Source of the DNA: Mytilisepta virgata
Lineage: Eukaryota > Mollusca > Bivalvia > Mytilida > Mytilidae
Length of the DNA stretch: 64,000 bases
Direction: 5' to 3'
Assembly: GCA_028015205.1 (NCBI GenBank)
Contig: CM051521.1
Coordinates: 127,170,614 to 127,234,613 of the forward strand
The notes under the pieces: model-generated
What the model saw: only the letters and a program-made list of their open reading frames with translations
Told to the model about the DNA's origin: nothing
The model's database searches: none
Program-made: the position numbers and the translations under genes
Shown: positions 23,306-35,800 of the stretch, piece by piece
How the letters are laid out: each line of letters starts with the position of its first letter
Numbering within the stretch: the first letter of the stretch is position 1

Positions 23306-24440
23306 CCTGCGTCGCCAACGGCGAAAGCAGGTCTAGTAACCGCTGGACTCCGTCCATCCGTCCGTCCAAATGACCTTGCGTAGGAAACTTTTATCAAAGT
23401 TTTCTTGGCTTCTAAAAAAGGGAATGATTTTATATTTTTTCTGCAGCTTCATAATGTTGAGTTGTAGCGTGGAAGCAATTTTTGTATCTGTCGTGCAGCC
23501 ACTTTCTGTTTGCTGATAGTTTAAAATTCAACAATACTCAAAACACTAAAAAAAAAATTCGTGAAAGATTTCTTGGCTTCTACATAAGGGAATGATTTTA
23601 TATTTTGTCTGCAGCTTGATAATGTTGAGTTGTATCTTGTAAGATATATTTGGATCTGCCTTGCAGCCACATCCTGTTTTGGCGATAGTTTAAAATTCAA
23701 CAATACTCAAAACACCAGAATGTCGTGTACGGCACGTCAAACGTTTCAATATTCAAAAAAAAATATTGATTAAAAAAAAAATTATGTTCAAAACTTACAT
23801 ATATGCAATATTTTTTTTATATCTATATATATTAAAAAAAATATGTTCAAAACTTACAAATATATATGCAACACTTTTTCTATTTATATATTCAAAAAAA
23901 TAAAAATTTATGTTCAAAGCTTACAAATATATATGCAATATTTTTCTGTATATATATTCAAAAGATGAAAAAATTATGTTCAAAACTTGTTTTTTTTTAT
24001 ATATTCAATAATATTGCATTCTTTTTTTTAATTTTTTGAATATAAATAGAAAAATATTGCGTATATATTTGTAAGTTTTGAACATATTTTTTTAATATGT
24101 ATAGATACAAAAAATATTGCATATATATTTGTAAGTTTTGAACATAATTTTTTTTGAATATTGAAACGTCTGCAGCTTGATAATGTTGAGTTGTAGCGTG
24201 TAAGCAATTTTTGGATCTGTCGTGCAGTCACACCTTGTTTGCTGATAGTTTAAAATTCAGCAATACCCAGAACACCAGAATTTCGTGAAAGTTTTCTTGG
24301 CTTCTACAAAAAAGGAATGATTTTAAATTTTGTCTGCAGCTTGATAATGTTGAGTTGTAGCGCGTAAGCAATTTTTGGATCTCTCGTGCAGCCACTTTCT
24401 GTTTACTGATCAATGAATTGCATGCTGCAACGCAGGTCCA
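23306..24440. mobile_element. Repeat element with hairpin head and about 180-bp units
   Basis: The head acctgcgtcgcc/ggcgaaagcaggt folds back and is followed by ccgtccatccgtccgtcc. Units with ctgcagcttgataatgttga and tttaaaattcaacaatact recur; the far end gcaacgcaggt mirrors the start. An AT-rich inverted repeat is inserted in the array. Confidence 0.65.
23733..24165. repeat. AT-rich long inverted repeat
   Basis: Left arm starts acgtttcaatattcaaaa; right arm ends ttttgaatattgaaacgt. Within the arms, ttatgttcaaaacttac units on the left are mirrored by gtaagttttgaacataa on the right. Confidence 0.75.
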
Positions 24441-25508
24441 GACTGGGCCTGGTTTTGGTCTTATTTCATCTATTAGACCCTAATTCTGTCAAAGGATTTT
24501 TATTTTCGCATTTGCATTTTTAGGAAATGAATTATTAGGACCTGCACTGCAATATCTGTTTTTGTCGTAATTATTTTAGACCCTTTTAAGGTCACAGAAC
24601 TGACCAAGTAACATATTTTAAATACCTGGTCTTCGTCGTCCTCCAATGTAATATTCTACTTACAATATCCTCTGGGCCAGCACGGATGATACTTTGGTTA
24701 AATGTTCCTTGGTTTCCTGGCAATGCCCCCCTCCCCCTTCTTTTAAAATTTGCTTCCAAGAATCTGGACCACCCATTTATACAACCGTTTACTAATTATA
24801 GAAAAACAAGTAAAAATAGAAAAAAAACTTTTTTGAGACCCAACTTGGCTAGAATGGTTGTGAGGTGTGTGCAGGTTTGGGACGTCGAACCAACATGCAG
24901 TCATTACAGAGAATATAATAAAAAATGATTAAAAACTGTGATCAGGGTCTGGACCTTGAGCAAGTATAGCTGTGACTTTAAACGGGCTATGTTAGTATTG
25001 ACTTGGTCAATGAGAAATCAGAGCGCAACCCCAGGCAGCGAACCACCGAAATAAATATACAGGTTGCCTCAAATATATTACGTAGAATTATGCAATACCG
25101 ATTAATTACAAGATGCTGGTAACTACACAAAAATATTTTGTGAGTTTATAGCAACTTGTGAAATTTAGATTATTAGGTTTCATTCATTAAACACTCCTTA
25201 TCCTGATATTTAAAAATTAAGATTATCTCTTTTATTAAGAAGTTTGTGTATACTTCGCAATCTTCAATGGTGATAACCAGATCTAAATTTACCAAAATAG
25301 TAGAAAAAACACTGTTCATTTGCTTTTTTCTGTGTTTTCTTTGTGTTAGAGTACTACAGGTGTTTAATTTCTCACATACACCAACATACCATTTTCCTTT
25401 TGAACTACTCACTTTAGTTATAATAAATTACATATTCTATGTCTCACTATTCAAACTTATGTTTTAAAATATTAAATATCACTGAAGTAAAAAACTGCAT
25501 TTAAAAGT
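24441..25508. other. Region beyond the gene B stop
   Basis: Includes the likely 3' UTR of gene B (about 25215-25508). The open frame at 24686-24928 has no recognisable domain and I do not call it a gene. Confidence 0.5.
25231..25236 (-). promoter_or_regulatory. Candidate polyadenylation signal of gene B (AATAAA)
   Basis: AATAAA on the minus strand about 270 bases after the stop codon. In AT-rich DNA such hexamers also arise by chance. Confidence 0.3.
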
Positions 25509-26851
25509 TTACTGATATATAAACTTTCGTCGAACAAGTTTAGTACTTTTCTCGCCAGGCTTAATAATTTCCAGTTCCTTTGGAATATCTTTACTCAAAA
25601 TAAATTCCGATAAAGGATCTTTCTTTATCTCTCCTTTTTTCTCATCTTTGGAGGAAAAAATAAACCCAATTGTCTCCGTCCACATATTTGTCAAAATGTT
25701 AAGGATTCCATATGACGGTTGAGTGCCTCTCTTGCGTACGGTTGTGATGCCTACATTTAATGTGGCGTTTAGCATTGTCATCAAAATCCAAAGTAAAAAT
25801 AAAACAAAAAAGAAATAATATGCTCTTCCTAACACTGGTTCAACGCTGAATAAATCATTTATACTGTTTTTACCAATAATAGCATTGGTAAGAGTCGTGG
25901 ACGACACAAAAATATTTTTGTATGTTTCCAACTGCCGACCAAAGACAAGATGTCCAAACATTATGAATGCTGCGTATACAAGCAGGAACATTAGAAAACA
26001 TCCCATTAGATCATAGCTGACATGTTTCAGGACATTTCCAAGCTGGCGCATCCTTCCATTATAATTTAGGACTCTCATTATTCGGAATGTCGTCAGAAAA
26101 ATAATAAATGACAAGAACGAATTGTATAGTTCATCCCACCAAGAAATATGGCTAAAGTTAACAAATTTGTTTTTGTTCTTTTCGAATTGTCCCATAGCAT
26201 TATTTAACATAATCCACCTTCCAATATACATCGCAGTGCAGATGAAAAATTTAATTATTATCAGTAAATCCAAACAATTCCACAGTTCTTTCAACACTCT
26301 CTTGCCGTGGCGGTACAACAGAAAGAATTTGTTAATAGAAAAGATAATTATTCCAACCAGAACTATTAACTCGCAGATGAAAATAAAAAGTCCCAAATCA
26401 CCAACATGTTGGTAAGGTCTAAACGGTTTCACGGAAGTACTTGTCAAGACCCCACCAATTTCAGGAAATTCACACATAAAAGAGACGTATACAAAAACAT
26501 TGTTATCGGCATTGTATAGTGTAAACTCTGTAAAAACTGCCCTTGTTTTACGGTCAATCCAAACATATTTATACAAATCACTCAAAATTAGTTGTGATAT
26601 ATTATGATTGACAAGAAATTCGGCAACGTAACCGCCTCCTCCGTATGTTGAGTGTAACCCTGTCACTGGCAGACCCCAAATATCGATAGACGAAACGAAT
26701 TTCCAGGCTTCAGATGTTATATTATACACAGCTTGTCCTCGTACACAAGATCCTGCCTCCCACGCAACACAATAATTCTTGTCGTCTTCATTGATGATAG
26801 AATATTTATCAAAGCATGTTACATCATTCCATAATTGTTTACTGCATTGCT
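25509..26851 (-). CDS. Gene B last exon: polycystin domain, TM7-TM11, C-tail, stop
   Basis: 1,343 nt. Encodes CFDKYSIINEDD, TGLHSTYGGGGY, WIDRKTRAVFTEFTLYN, five spans, TFRIMRVLNYNGR (S4-like), pore segment NAIIGKNSIN and the last span LLWILMTMLNATLN. The tail is basic at its end. Confidence 0.93.
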
Positions 26852-29800
26852 CTACAAAAAAGAGATATTTCAAGAAAACATTTTTTGGTCAATTCTATAT
26901 TTTGTCTCGTTGTTTCCATAATGTGTCCTTTCTGAAAAATGCAATAATAAAGTCTAAAGTTTTAGATGTACTCATCATTTATATTCACTACGTGAGTAAT
27001 TGTGTGTGTGTTTTTTTTTTAATCTTTTCTAGATTATATGTGTGCTTTAATAAAATATTCACTGACATCAAATGTATTTCCCTAATGATCATAATCTTAT
27101 TCTTTTTTCATATTACCTTGCACTGCTCGCACTTGTCTTATCCGCATCGGTCCAACTCTAAAGCTGACCTGATCTTGTACATATAACCTTTGATAAGCAT
27201 TTAAAGGATCACCACTTGCAGAAAACCTTGGAAAAACGAATGGAATCGTAGTGTCTCGAAGCCATTGGTAGAAGTTAGATGTTGTTGTTACCTTGAAAAG
27301 AATATTGGAATTATAATGCTTATACTGTCTCTTGGTTTTAATAACACCCGAAAATATGAAATGTTAATTTTTTCCAACAACATTTTAAACTTTATGTGAT
27401 ATAACAAGGTTTGAGACATTTTATGCTACATGAAACACGAAGAGGTTTATGAAAACAAATTTGTAAACTCTGTTATAGTATAACCAGTCAAAAATTTATA
27501 ATAATTTTTATTTTCAATAATTTCTCACAGAAGATGTTAGATTTTTTTCTTTCTCCTTCAGATTAGCTCAGTAATACTTTGTTCTTTGAGAATAAGTTGT
27601 ACATGTAATACATTTGCAACATCGTAATATCCAAAGCAGGTTATACAAATTATAGATCAATCAAATTACTTGTTATATCTTAATTTCAAAAACACTCTAC
27701 TGTCAAAATGAAACTGACAAGAAAAACATTATTTTATATACATGTAATTATTTTTTTTTAATATTTGATTTCTACACTGTGTTACATAGTAAACAAATAT
27801 TATGCATAGTCGTTATAAATAGAATGCGCCAAATTCTGAAGACATAAGAGGGATAACGCCAAAAATCCATACCGTAATAAAGAAATCCATGATACTGATT
27901 TTTGTTTTAGCATTTAAATGTGCCCTAGAAAGGTCTTTGTCTTTTTTTATCAGCATTTAAATGTGCCCTAGAACGGTCTTTGTATTTTTTTTATCGGCAT
28001 TTAAATGTGCCCTAGAACGGTCTTTTGTCTTTTTTTATCAGCATTTAAATGTGCCCTAGAACGGTCTTGGTCTTTTTTTATCACATTTTTTTTAGCCTTG
28101 AGCAAATCTATATATTGCAGAAGTGCTACTGGTAAAAGAAAAAAGTAATAAAAAGAAAGAGAGTGTAACGACAACACTAGAAGTGGCATCAGCTTCTCTG
28201 AAGTAGTAAGCATTTTATTTTAGTTTTTGTTATCTCAAATGCAAAGTCAATATACAATCAACCCCTCTGATTATTGTCCGTTACACTATTGTCTAAGGAC
28301 ATGTACAGAAATATAAAATAATGTTGTGTTTTCGATGTATTATACCAAAATATGACCCAAAGTTAGAAGGCATAATGCAGGACTTGAGGGGGGTGCTTTA
28401 TGCATTATAACCGCGGGATATATTTTTGCATTTTACATGGATAACACCATATGATTGTTATGTTATATTCATTGATTTGAAACATTTCATGTACATCAGC
28501 ATCCTTTTTTTACCTTAAATTAAAGGCATATTACAATATTAATGTTAATTTAAATATTTTTTAATTCAAAAATAAATAATATTAACATGTAACTGTAAAA
28601 ATTATTGTATTGCTTCCATAAGAATGTACAGAGTTATAAAAATGAATGTCTGTTGCGTTTCTCCACTCTAAAACCTGGACATTTTCCCCTTCATTTGTCA
28701 ACAGACAACCGATAAGCCTGCTTGAGGTGGTTGATTTGGAACTTTTCAAGTAAATTTCATGAGAGCAGAGATGACCATTTCAAATATGATCAAAATTCAA
28801 CCCACAAATAATCACCCATTAGGATAATACAATAGGCACTGCGGTCGCATTTTACTAGGACGCTAATTGTTTTTTTTTTATAAAATACGTCAAAATAATT
28901 GGAATTCTAATGAAAGATTATAACGTCATATTATAAACAGAAGGATATTTTGGTAGGTAATTTAAAATGCCAATGTCTGTTTAAAGTGTTTGGCTTTCGA
29001 GTAGATACCTGTATAAGATAATCATATACTCATATCATTTGAATTTAGGTTGCATTTTAAACATCATCAATAAAAAACAGCTACGAGAGTCTCTAGTAAC
29101 CCAGTTTTTGATTTGTCTTGAATTTCATATCTTTTTAATAGAATTTCAGATGAAATCAAGATAAAAATACTAAAATAAGATGTACTGCCTTCCACTCAAA
29201 CAAAAACTGACCAAAACCAGTTGACATCTGTATTGAAAAAAATTTACCTGTGCTGAACTGGTCAACATATATCTGGACCAGCACTAATTGACTGCAGTTG
29301 TTTTATTTTATATATATATATATATGCAAAATTCAAGAAAATAAAGAATTTAAACAAAAATTACCTTAAAAGATAAAGTGTACCTTAAAACTGAGTTAAA
29401 ATCATTAAATAAAAGACAAATAAGTTTTAAATCATATTTTACCTGCTTAAAACGTATAGTTGTATCTCCAGAAGAAACATTAGTGGTTTCAGCCAGATTC
29501 TGATTAATGTGTTCTACCAGGTTAAACCAGCGAGAATCCCGGTTACTATAACTAACCAGATACAACACACATATGAATATCAAATACAAAATTAGTTCAA
29601 CAAACGTTTGCTGAATTCTTAACAGTTGTTTTCTTTTCTCCTTTAATCTTGAAACTTTTGAAGCTTTTATTGGTGTCCTTTTCTTTTTATATACACCTGG
29701 AAAAATGAGAATAAATAGGATTTCTTCCTATCAATAAGTGTTTGATAAAATAATTTGATCTTGCATAAAAGCTCCGGTGTAACAATGATAGGAAGTCGAA

Positions 29801-32800
29801 AATATGTATTAAATTTGATTTTTGCTCCATTTTTCTGTATGCAGTTAAACATGTTTATTCTGTAAAACATTTTGAGGTGTACATTTTCTAGGTCTGAACT
29901 TCGAAACTGCAAAGACTAGAATACTGACAATGTAAGAAAGGGTCCCGCCGGCTGGCGTGGTTGAACTCATGGGAATCAAAAACGCTTCAAAATCTATATA
30001 TTCTCCAAACAGTGTTTTCAGATTTTCCTAAAAATCAAAAGGGGACTTTCTCTGATCATGTCCAACGCTGTGTATAAAATTTATGAAAATCTGAAGTTAT
30101 CATACAACATAGTGTTAATTCTCAAAATATGCATTTTTTCATATAAAAACTAAGTTTTCCCCAAAAATTGTTGTCCGATTTTTCTCAAAACCGACAGTGA
30201 CTTTCCTTTGGTCAAGTCCAATACTGTGCATAAAAATCATAAAAATCCGTGAAGGCAATCTTAAGTTATCGTACGACAAAGAAATGCTGACGGAAAGACC
30301 GACAGACAGACAGACGGACGGACAGACTAATTACTATAGACCTTTCTTTGATCATGTCCAACATTGTGTATAAAATGTATGAAAATCTGTGAAGGCAATC
30401 TTAAGTTATCATACAACTTAGTGTTAATTCTCAAAATATGCATTTTTCGTATAACGTTTTCCCCAACAAGTTTTTTCCAATTTTCCTAAAATCATAAGGG
30501 ACCTTCCTCTGATCATGTCCAAAGCTGTGTATAAAATTTATGAAAATTTACGAAGCCAATCTTATAAAAACTAAGTTTTTCCCCAAACACTGTTTTCTGA
30601 TTTTCCTAAAAATCAAAAGGGACCTTCCTCTGATCATGTTCAACACTGTGTATAAAATTTATGAAAATCTGTGAAGGCAATCTGAAGTTATCATACGACA
30701 TAAGGTTAATTCTCAAAATATGCATTTTTTCATATAAAAACTAAGTTTTTCCCAAAAACGTTTGTCCGATTTTCCTCAAATCCGAAAGGGACCTTCCTTT
30801 TGGTCAAGTCCAATATTGTGTATAAAAATCATAAAATCCGTGAAGGCAATCTTAAGTTATCATACGACAAAGGAAATGCTGACGGACGGCACGACGGACA
30901 GACGGACGGACAAGACTGATTACTATAGAGCGGCCACCATGTCCCATTGCGAGGCCCTAATAAATTGATTTACAGCATACGTCTGTTGATGTTTTAGCGT
31001 GTAAAGGATATGCTTAAATTTAGAAAAGGTTGTTTAAGGTAATTATATGCAATATATGCAATATATGAAATGATACATTTTTAAATGAATTTCTTTATTC
31101 TGTATAGTTGATATTTTCTGTAATCAGTATTTTTTCCTCAAATTCTATATACTTTTTAAAAATTATTCTTTATTTCGTAGAACGTCATAATTCTTTATTC
31201 TTTAATTTTTGTTTATTCTCTATTGATTAATGTTTAGACGATTATTCTATATTCTATAAACCCTATCCAATCCGTCAAGTGGTGATTTTGTTGCTTTATG
31301 TTTGACAGGACTTAAGATAATATGGAATTAAAACATAAACTGGCATATAAGAATAAGAATAAGTATTACTTATTTCAAATCAATAGCTCACGAGGGGGAT
31401 GAAGTGGCAATACACTTTACAATATAAAACATGTATATATTTATATATATAAATGACCCAAGTTTTGAGAGATTTTCCTTTACATTTACCAGTCTGGAAT
31501 CCCTTTCAATGTGTATGTAATAAAATTTATATTTGAATACTGAATACGATGTCAATTTTTACATTTACCTAATAAGTATGTAACTGGTGTCGATGATCGT
31601 CGCTTTGTTTCTGCTAGTAGTTTATCTCTATCATAAGTGATACATTTGTCTTTGTGATGCTTAGCGATCCACGATAAAATTACAGAAACCAAAATTATCT
31701 GTAAAATAGGTAATTTATAGTAGTTGATGAAAATTTAAATTAAAAATACCCCCTGACAGCTTCAACCAGTCTACATGTCTTAAAGTTTAATAACATTTCA
31801 CTTTTATTTCTGGTACAGTGGTAATGCTTCGTCCATATTAACATATACAAAATCAAAGATATGATTGATAAATTCTCGACATAAAATCCACATGACAAAA
31901 CTTCAAGCGAACATAGATTTTATTGCTGTTCTTCATTTTAAATTCACGATCAGCCAAACAACATGGCAAAATATGTTTCATTGGTAGTAATAGTAAGCTG
32001 TGAACTATTCTAACAATAGTGACACAGATTACTCACGAATACATAAAAGACATACATTATTTACCCGAGCAATGCTTGTTATTCTAAACTAACAATACAC
32101 GTATATCTTCATATTCATATGTTGTGACGAATTAATTTATCAAATATGTTTGTTCTTAAAAAATATATTAAAGTGAATCTTAAAACCGGAAAGATATATA
32201 TAAATACTTTCTGCATGAACACGAAAATATGATTTTTGTAATGGTATCACTCAAAAATATTACATACCTTCAAAGGATCAACAATAATAATAGATTCAAA
32301 GAAAGACATAAAGAAACACAACAGCCAATCTTCTGATTTTGTTTTTCCCCATTCCATACTATATAAAATAAGAAAAAATCCCGACAAAAATACAGCTATA
32401 GAAACAAGTATCCATCCGACGTATCTACACCAGAAAGGTAAGGGAAACTGAGAGTCAGTGGTGACATCAACATTAGAATCCTGTTTGGTCTGGCCATATA
32501 TATTGTCTTTATTATTGACTTGTGCTGTTGCATCCTTGGTTGTCATTATGTCCTGTCTCACTTTTCGTGGTCTTGAATTTCGAAATAAATAAGTAACGAT
32601 GAATATAGGAGGTGCCGATATAAGTGCACTTATAAATGATATGTATATACTTGACAGTGAAAATGAAATAGGGCCGACTGATATTTTACTGCCTGTGTCT
32701 TGTCCGTAAAACATTGCATTCGATATCATTGTTAGAAACAATAGCGCCAAACAACATGCAAGGCGTTCTATTCTTGTAAAGTTGCTTTGTTCTGGTCGTA

Positions 32801-35800
32801 CAACAACTGACAGCCATAAATGATCATCGGTCGTTTTCTGTCTAGTGTTCTCGTTGAAGAGAAAGGAAAAACGGCCTCTTTCAGACGGGTCAGATACTGG
32901 TAAGGCAACTTCAATACCACTATCCTCGTTGTCTAATGATAACCACTGATCACATATGAATAAAAACCTAAAAAAAGGGGGGATTTCTAGAGTAAACAGA
33001 TGATGGAGAGAGTATCACACATCTATATATATATAACACAATTTGTTATTGATCAAATTGTATACTTTTTTAAATTTAGAATATTTTAAAATTGCAAAAC
33101 AAAAGGCGAGGTTTATAAACTTTTGTTTTAAATCATTTTGTTTTTGTATTTATTTTGTATTCAGAACATATGGTTGTACTGTTTTGTCATTTGTATTCAT
33201 AATAATTTCTCATTATTTTTTTACACACATTCAGTAAATTCATATAAACAAGAGAAGTATAGAAATAAACCAAAAAGCGCTAAATATGCGAGACTTATCC
33301 CTACTGTTATAAGAAGAAGATAAATTCTCACTGTTGCTTGGTCTGAATGTCTTCCAGAACAATTTTACTCAGATACCATGATGCAGTATCCCCCTCTCCG
33401 CTATTATCATGCCAAACTTTAAGTACTGACGGATCCTCTATTTGCTTTGAAACACTCATAACGAATCGTCTTACACTTCCTACGCCAAAACCCTAGGTAT
33501 ACATTAAATATATGGTATGAAATGAGTAATTGATGTACGGTTAATATACAGGAGAAACTAGTATGGCAAGCCGTTTTACTATTTATTCTAACTTCAAGAT
33601 ATCTCATATTATATATAAGATATCTCATATAATATATAGAATATATCATATAATATAAGATATCTTATAAATATTTTTTATATAAGATATCTTATATACT
33701 TTATAAGATATCTCATATATTTTATAAGATATCTTATATAGTTTATAAGATATCTCATATAGTTTACATAATTGATTAATTGTTGCTAACGTCCAGTGGC
33801 AAATATTTCATGCTTAGAACCAGCTCAATTTATCAAACAATTCAAATAGGGGCGGGTCAGGACACAAAGGGGAACCAATTTTGACTGCCACTGTAAAAGG
33901 AGGATGATTGGGTAGGGTCGGATAATTTAGCCTTCTGTAGCGGCATTAGCCCACTTTTTCGAAAACTACAGAAGGGGTCTTTAGCGTGCAGGGAGTGTGG
34001 CATTCTCCAAACATGTTACCCACTATGGTCCGCAGTCAGGCTTTCCGTACTATGACCTGACAACCCGCCCCCCCCCCCCAACGAGAGAGTCTTCCCTATC
34101 CACCACCTGGGACGCGCTACACAGCTCTATGGGTTGAGTCCCTGTGATCCATCACAGGTGCCTAGCATATAGTTTATAAGATATCTCGTATAATTTATAA
34201 GATATCTTATAAACTATATGAGATATCTTATAAAGTTTATTAGATATCTTGAGGTTAGAATGAATAGTAAAACGGCTTGCCATAAATTAGCCCTGGTAAT
34301 ACTGGTGCATAATATATATCAGGTAAATAGCTTTTTTCATCGCTGCTCTTGTAAGCTTTAACTGTACGTTCTTTAATAATAAAACAAAAGCTCAAATCTT
34401 ATTATCTAGTCCCTAGCGTCCACTTTCCATAATTGAAAACATGTATCCTATTTTATATTACAATCAGTGTTATCAAAAATCGAAAACACGAGAAATTTCT
34501 TATGCTGTTTCATAGATGCAGCAGTTTTTAATATTCTTGAATCATGAACTGATTGATCCATAGGTCTGACATACATATGAAAGCTGCGCGCTTTCATACA
34601 TATGTATGTCAGACCTATGAATCAATTATGAGTCTAAAACCTTTCTCGTTATATGGTGACCAGAATTGAAACTATTTTACCACAGTTAAGGTTAGTGGAA
34701 GGTAATGAGATGTATTTGGTTCTGGGAATATAGCTGTACGTACCAATCTTATTCTATTTTACCACAGTTAATGTTAGTAGAAGGTAATGAGCAGTTAATG
34801 TTAGTGGAAGGTAATGAGATGTATTTGGTTCTGGGAATATAGCTGTACGTACCAATCTTATTCTATTTCACCACAGTTAGTGTTAGTGGAAGGTAATGAG
34901 ATGTTTTTGGTTCTTTGAACATAGCTGTACGTTCCAACCTTATTCTATTGTATTCACCATCGATAAACAGTCATGATGCAATAATAATAAGCACAAATGA
35001 ATTTAAAAACAGAGATAATTCCAACAGACTGGACACAAAAAACTTATATTTCATTCATGAAGAAAAGGCTATAAGATTAATCATACATGCACTGAGTTTG
35101 AATTATATATATAAATTTTTAATTGAAAAAGTCTTACTCTGTGAGATTCGTCGTCCAAAATACGCATTCCAGAACCGACCTCAATCAGTCTCTCCTTCTT
35201 CTGTTTTCCATCAATGATCATAAAACTGGCATTAGATTTGGTTCCGGCATGTCTATGGAGCCCAGTGTAAACGGTAATAATATACAAATATTCATCATAC
35301 CATGCATTGTCCATGAGGTAAGAAATAGCCCACTAAAATTGTTAAAATAGTAATTCAACAAGAATGAATATAGAATTTACTACTATTTGTAAATAGGTTT
35401 TATTAGTCTACAAAATAGAGACACTAAAATACTTCATAATCATAAATTTTAGACATGAAAGTACTGTTTTGAAGACATGTCGACATTTTCTGGAGTGGTT
35501 TTTTGCAATTTGAAAGTCTAAATGTTTAAAATTAAAAGGCAATTTTCAGTTGGTTAATTAACCTTGTTGAGTCGTCCATGAAAAATTAGAAACTTTTAAT
35601 GATGTTTGCAAAATCCCAAATATAATTCTAGATAGGGAAATTCCAATAGAAAAACTAAAGCACTCAAAAGATGAGAATATGTAAAATTTTAAATGACTAA
35701 TTCAGACCTATTCTAGAGTTTGTTAAATCATTAAATGAAACTGTAAGAAACACAGAAACCTTAAGATTCAAAAGTTTTATATACGGCGGTTTTTTACGAA

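Noticed and set aside
24686..24928. Protein-coding gene between the polycystins
   Set aside because: 80 codons, no recognisable domain, no splice partners, in repeat-rich DNA.
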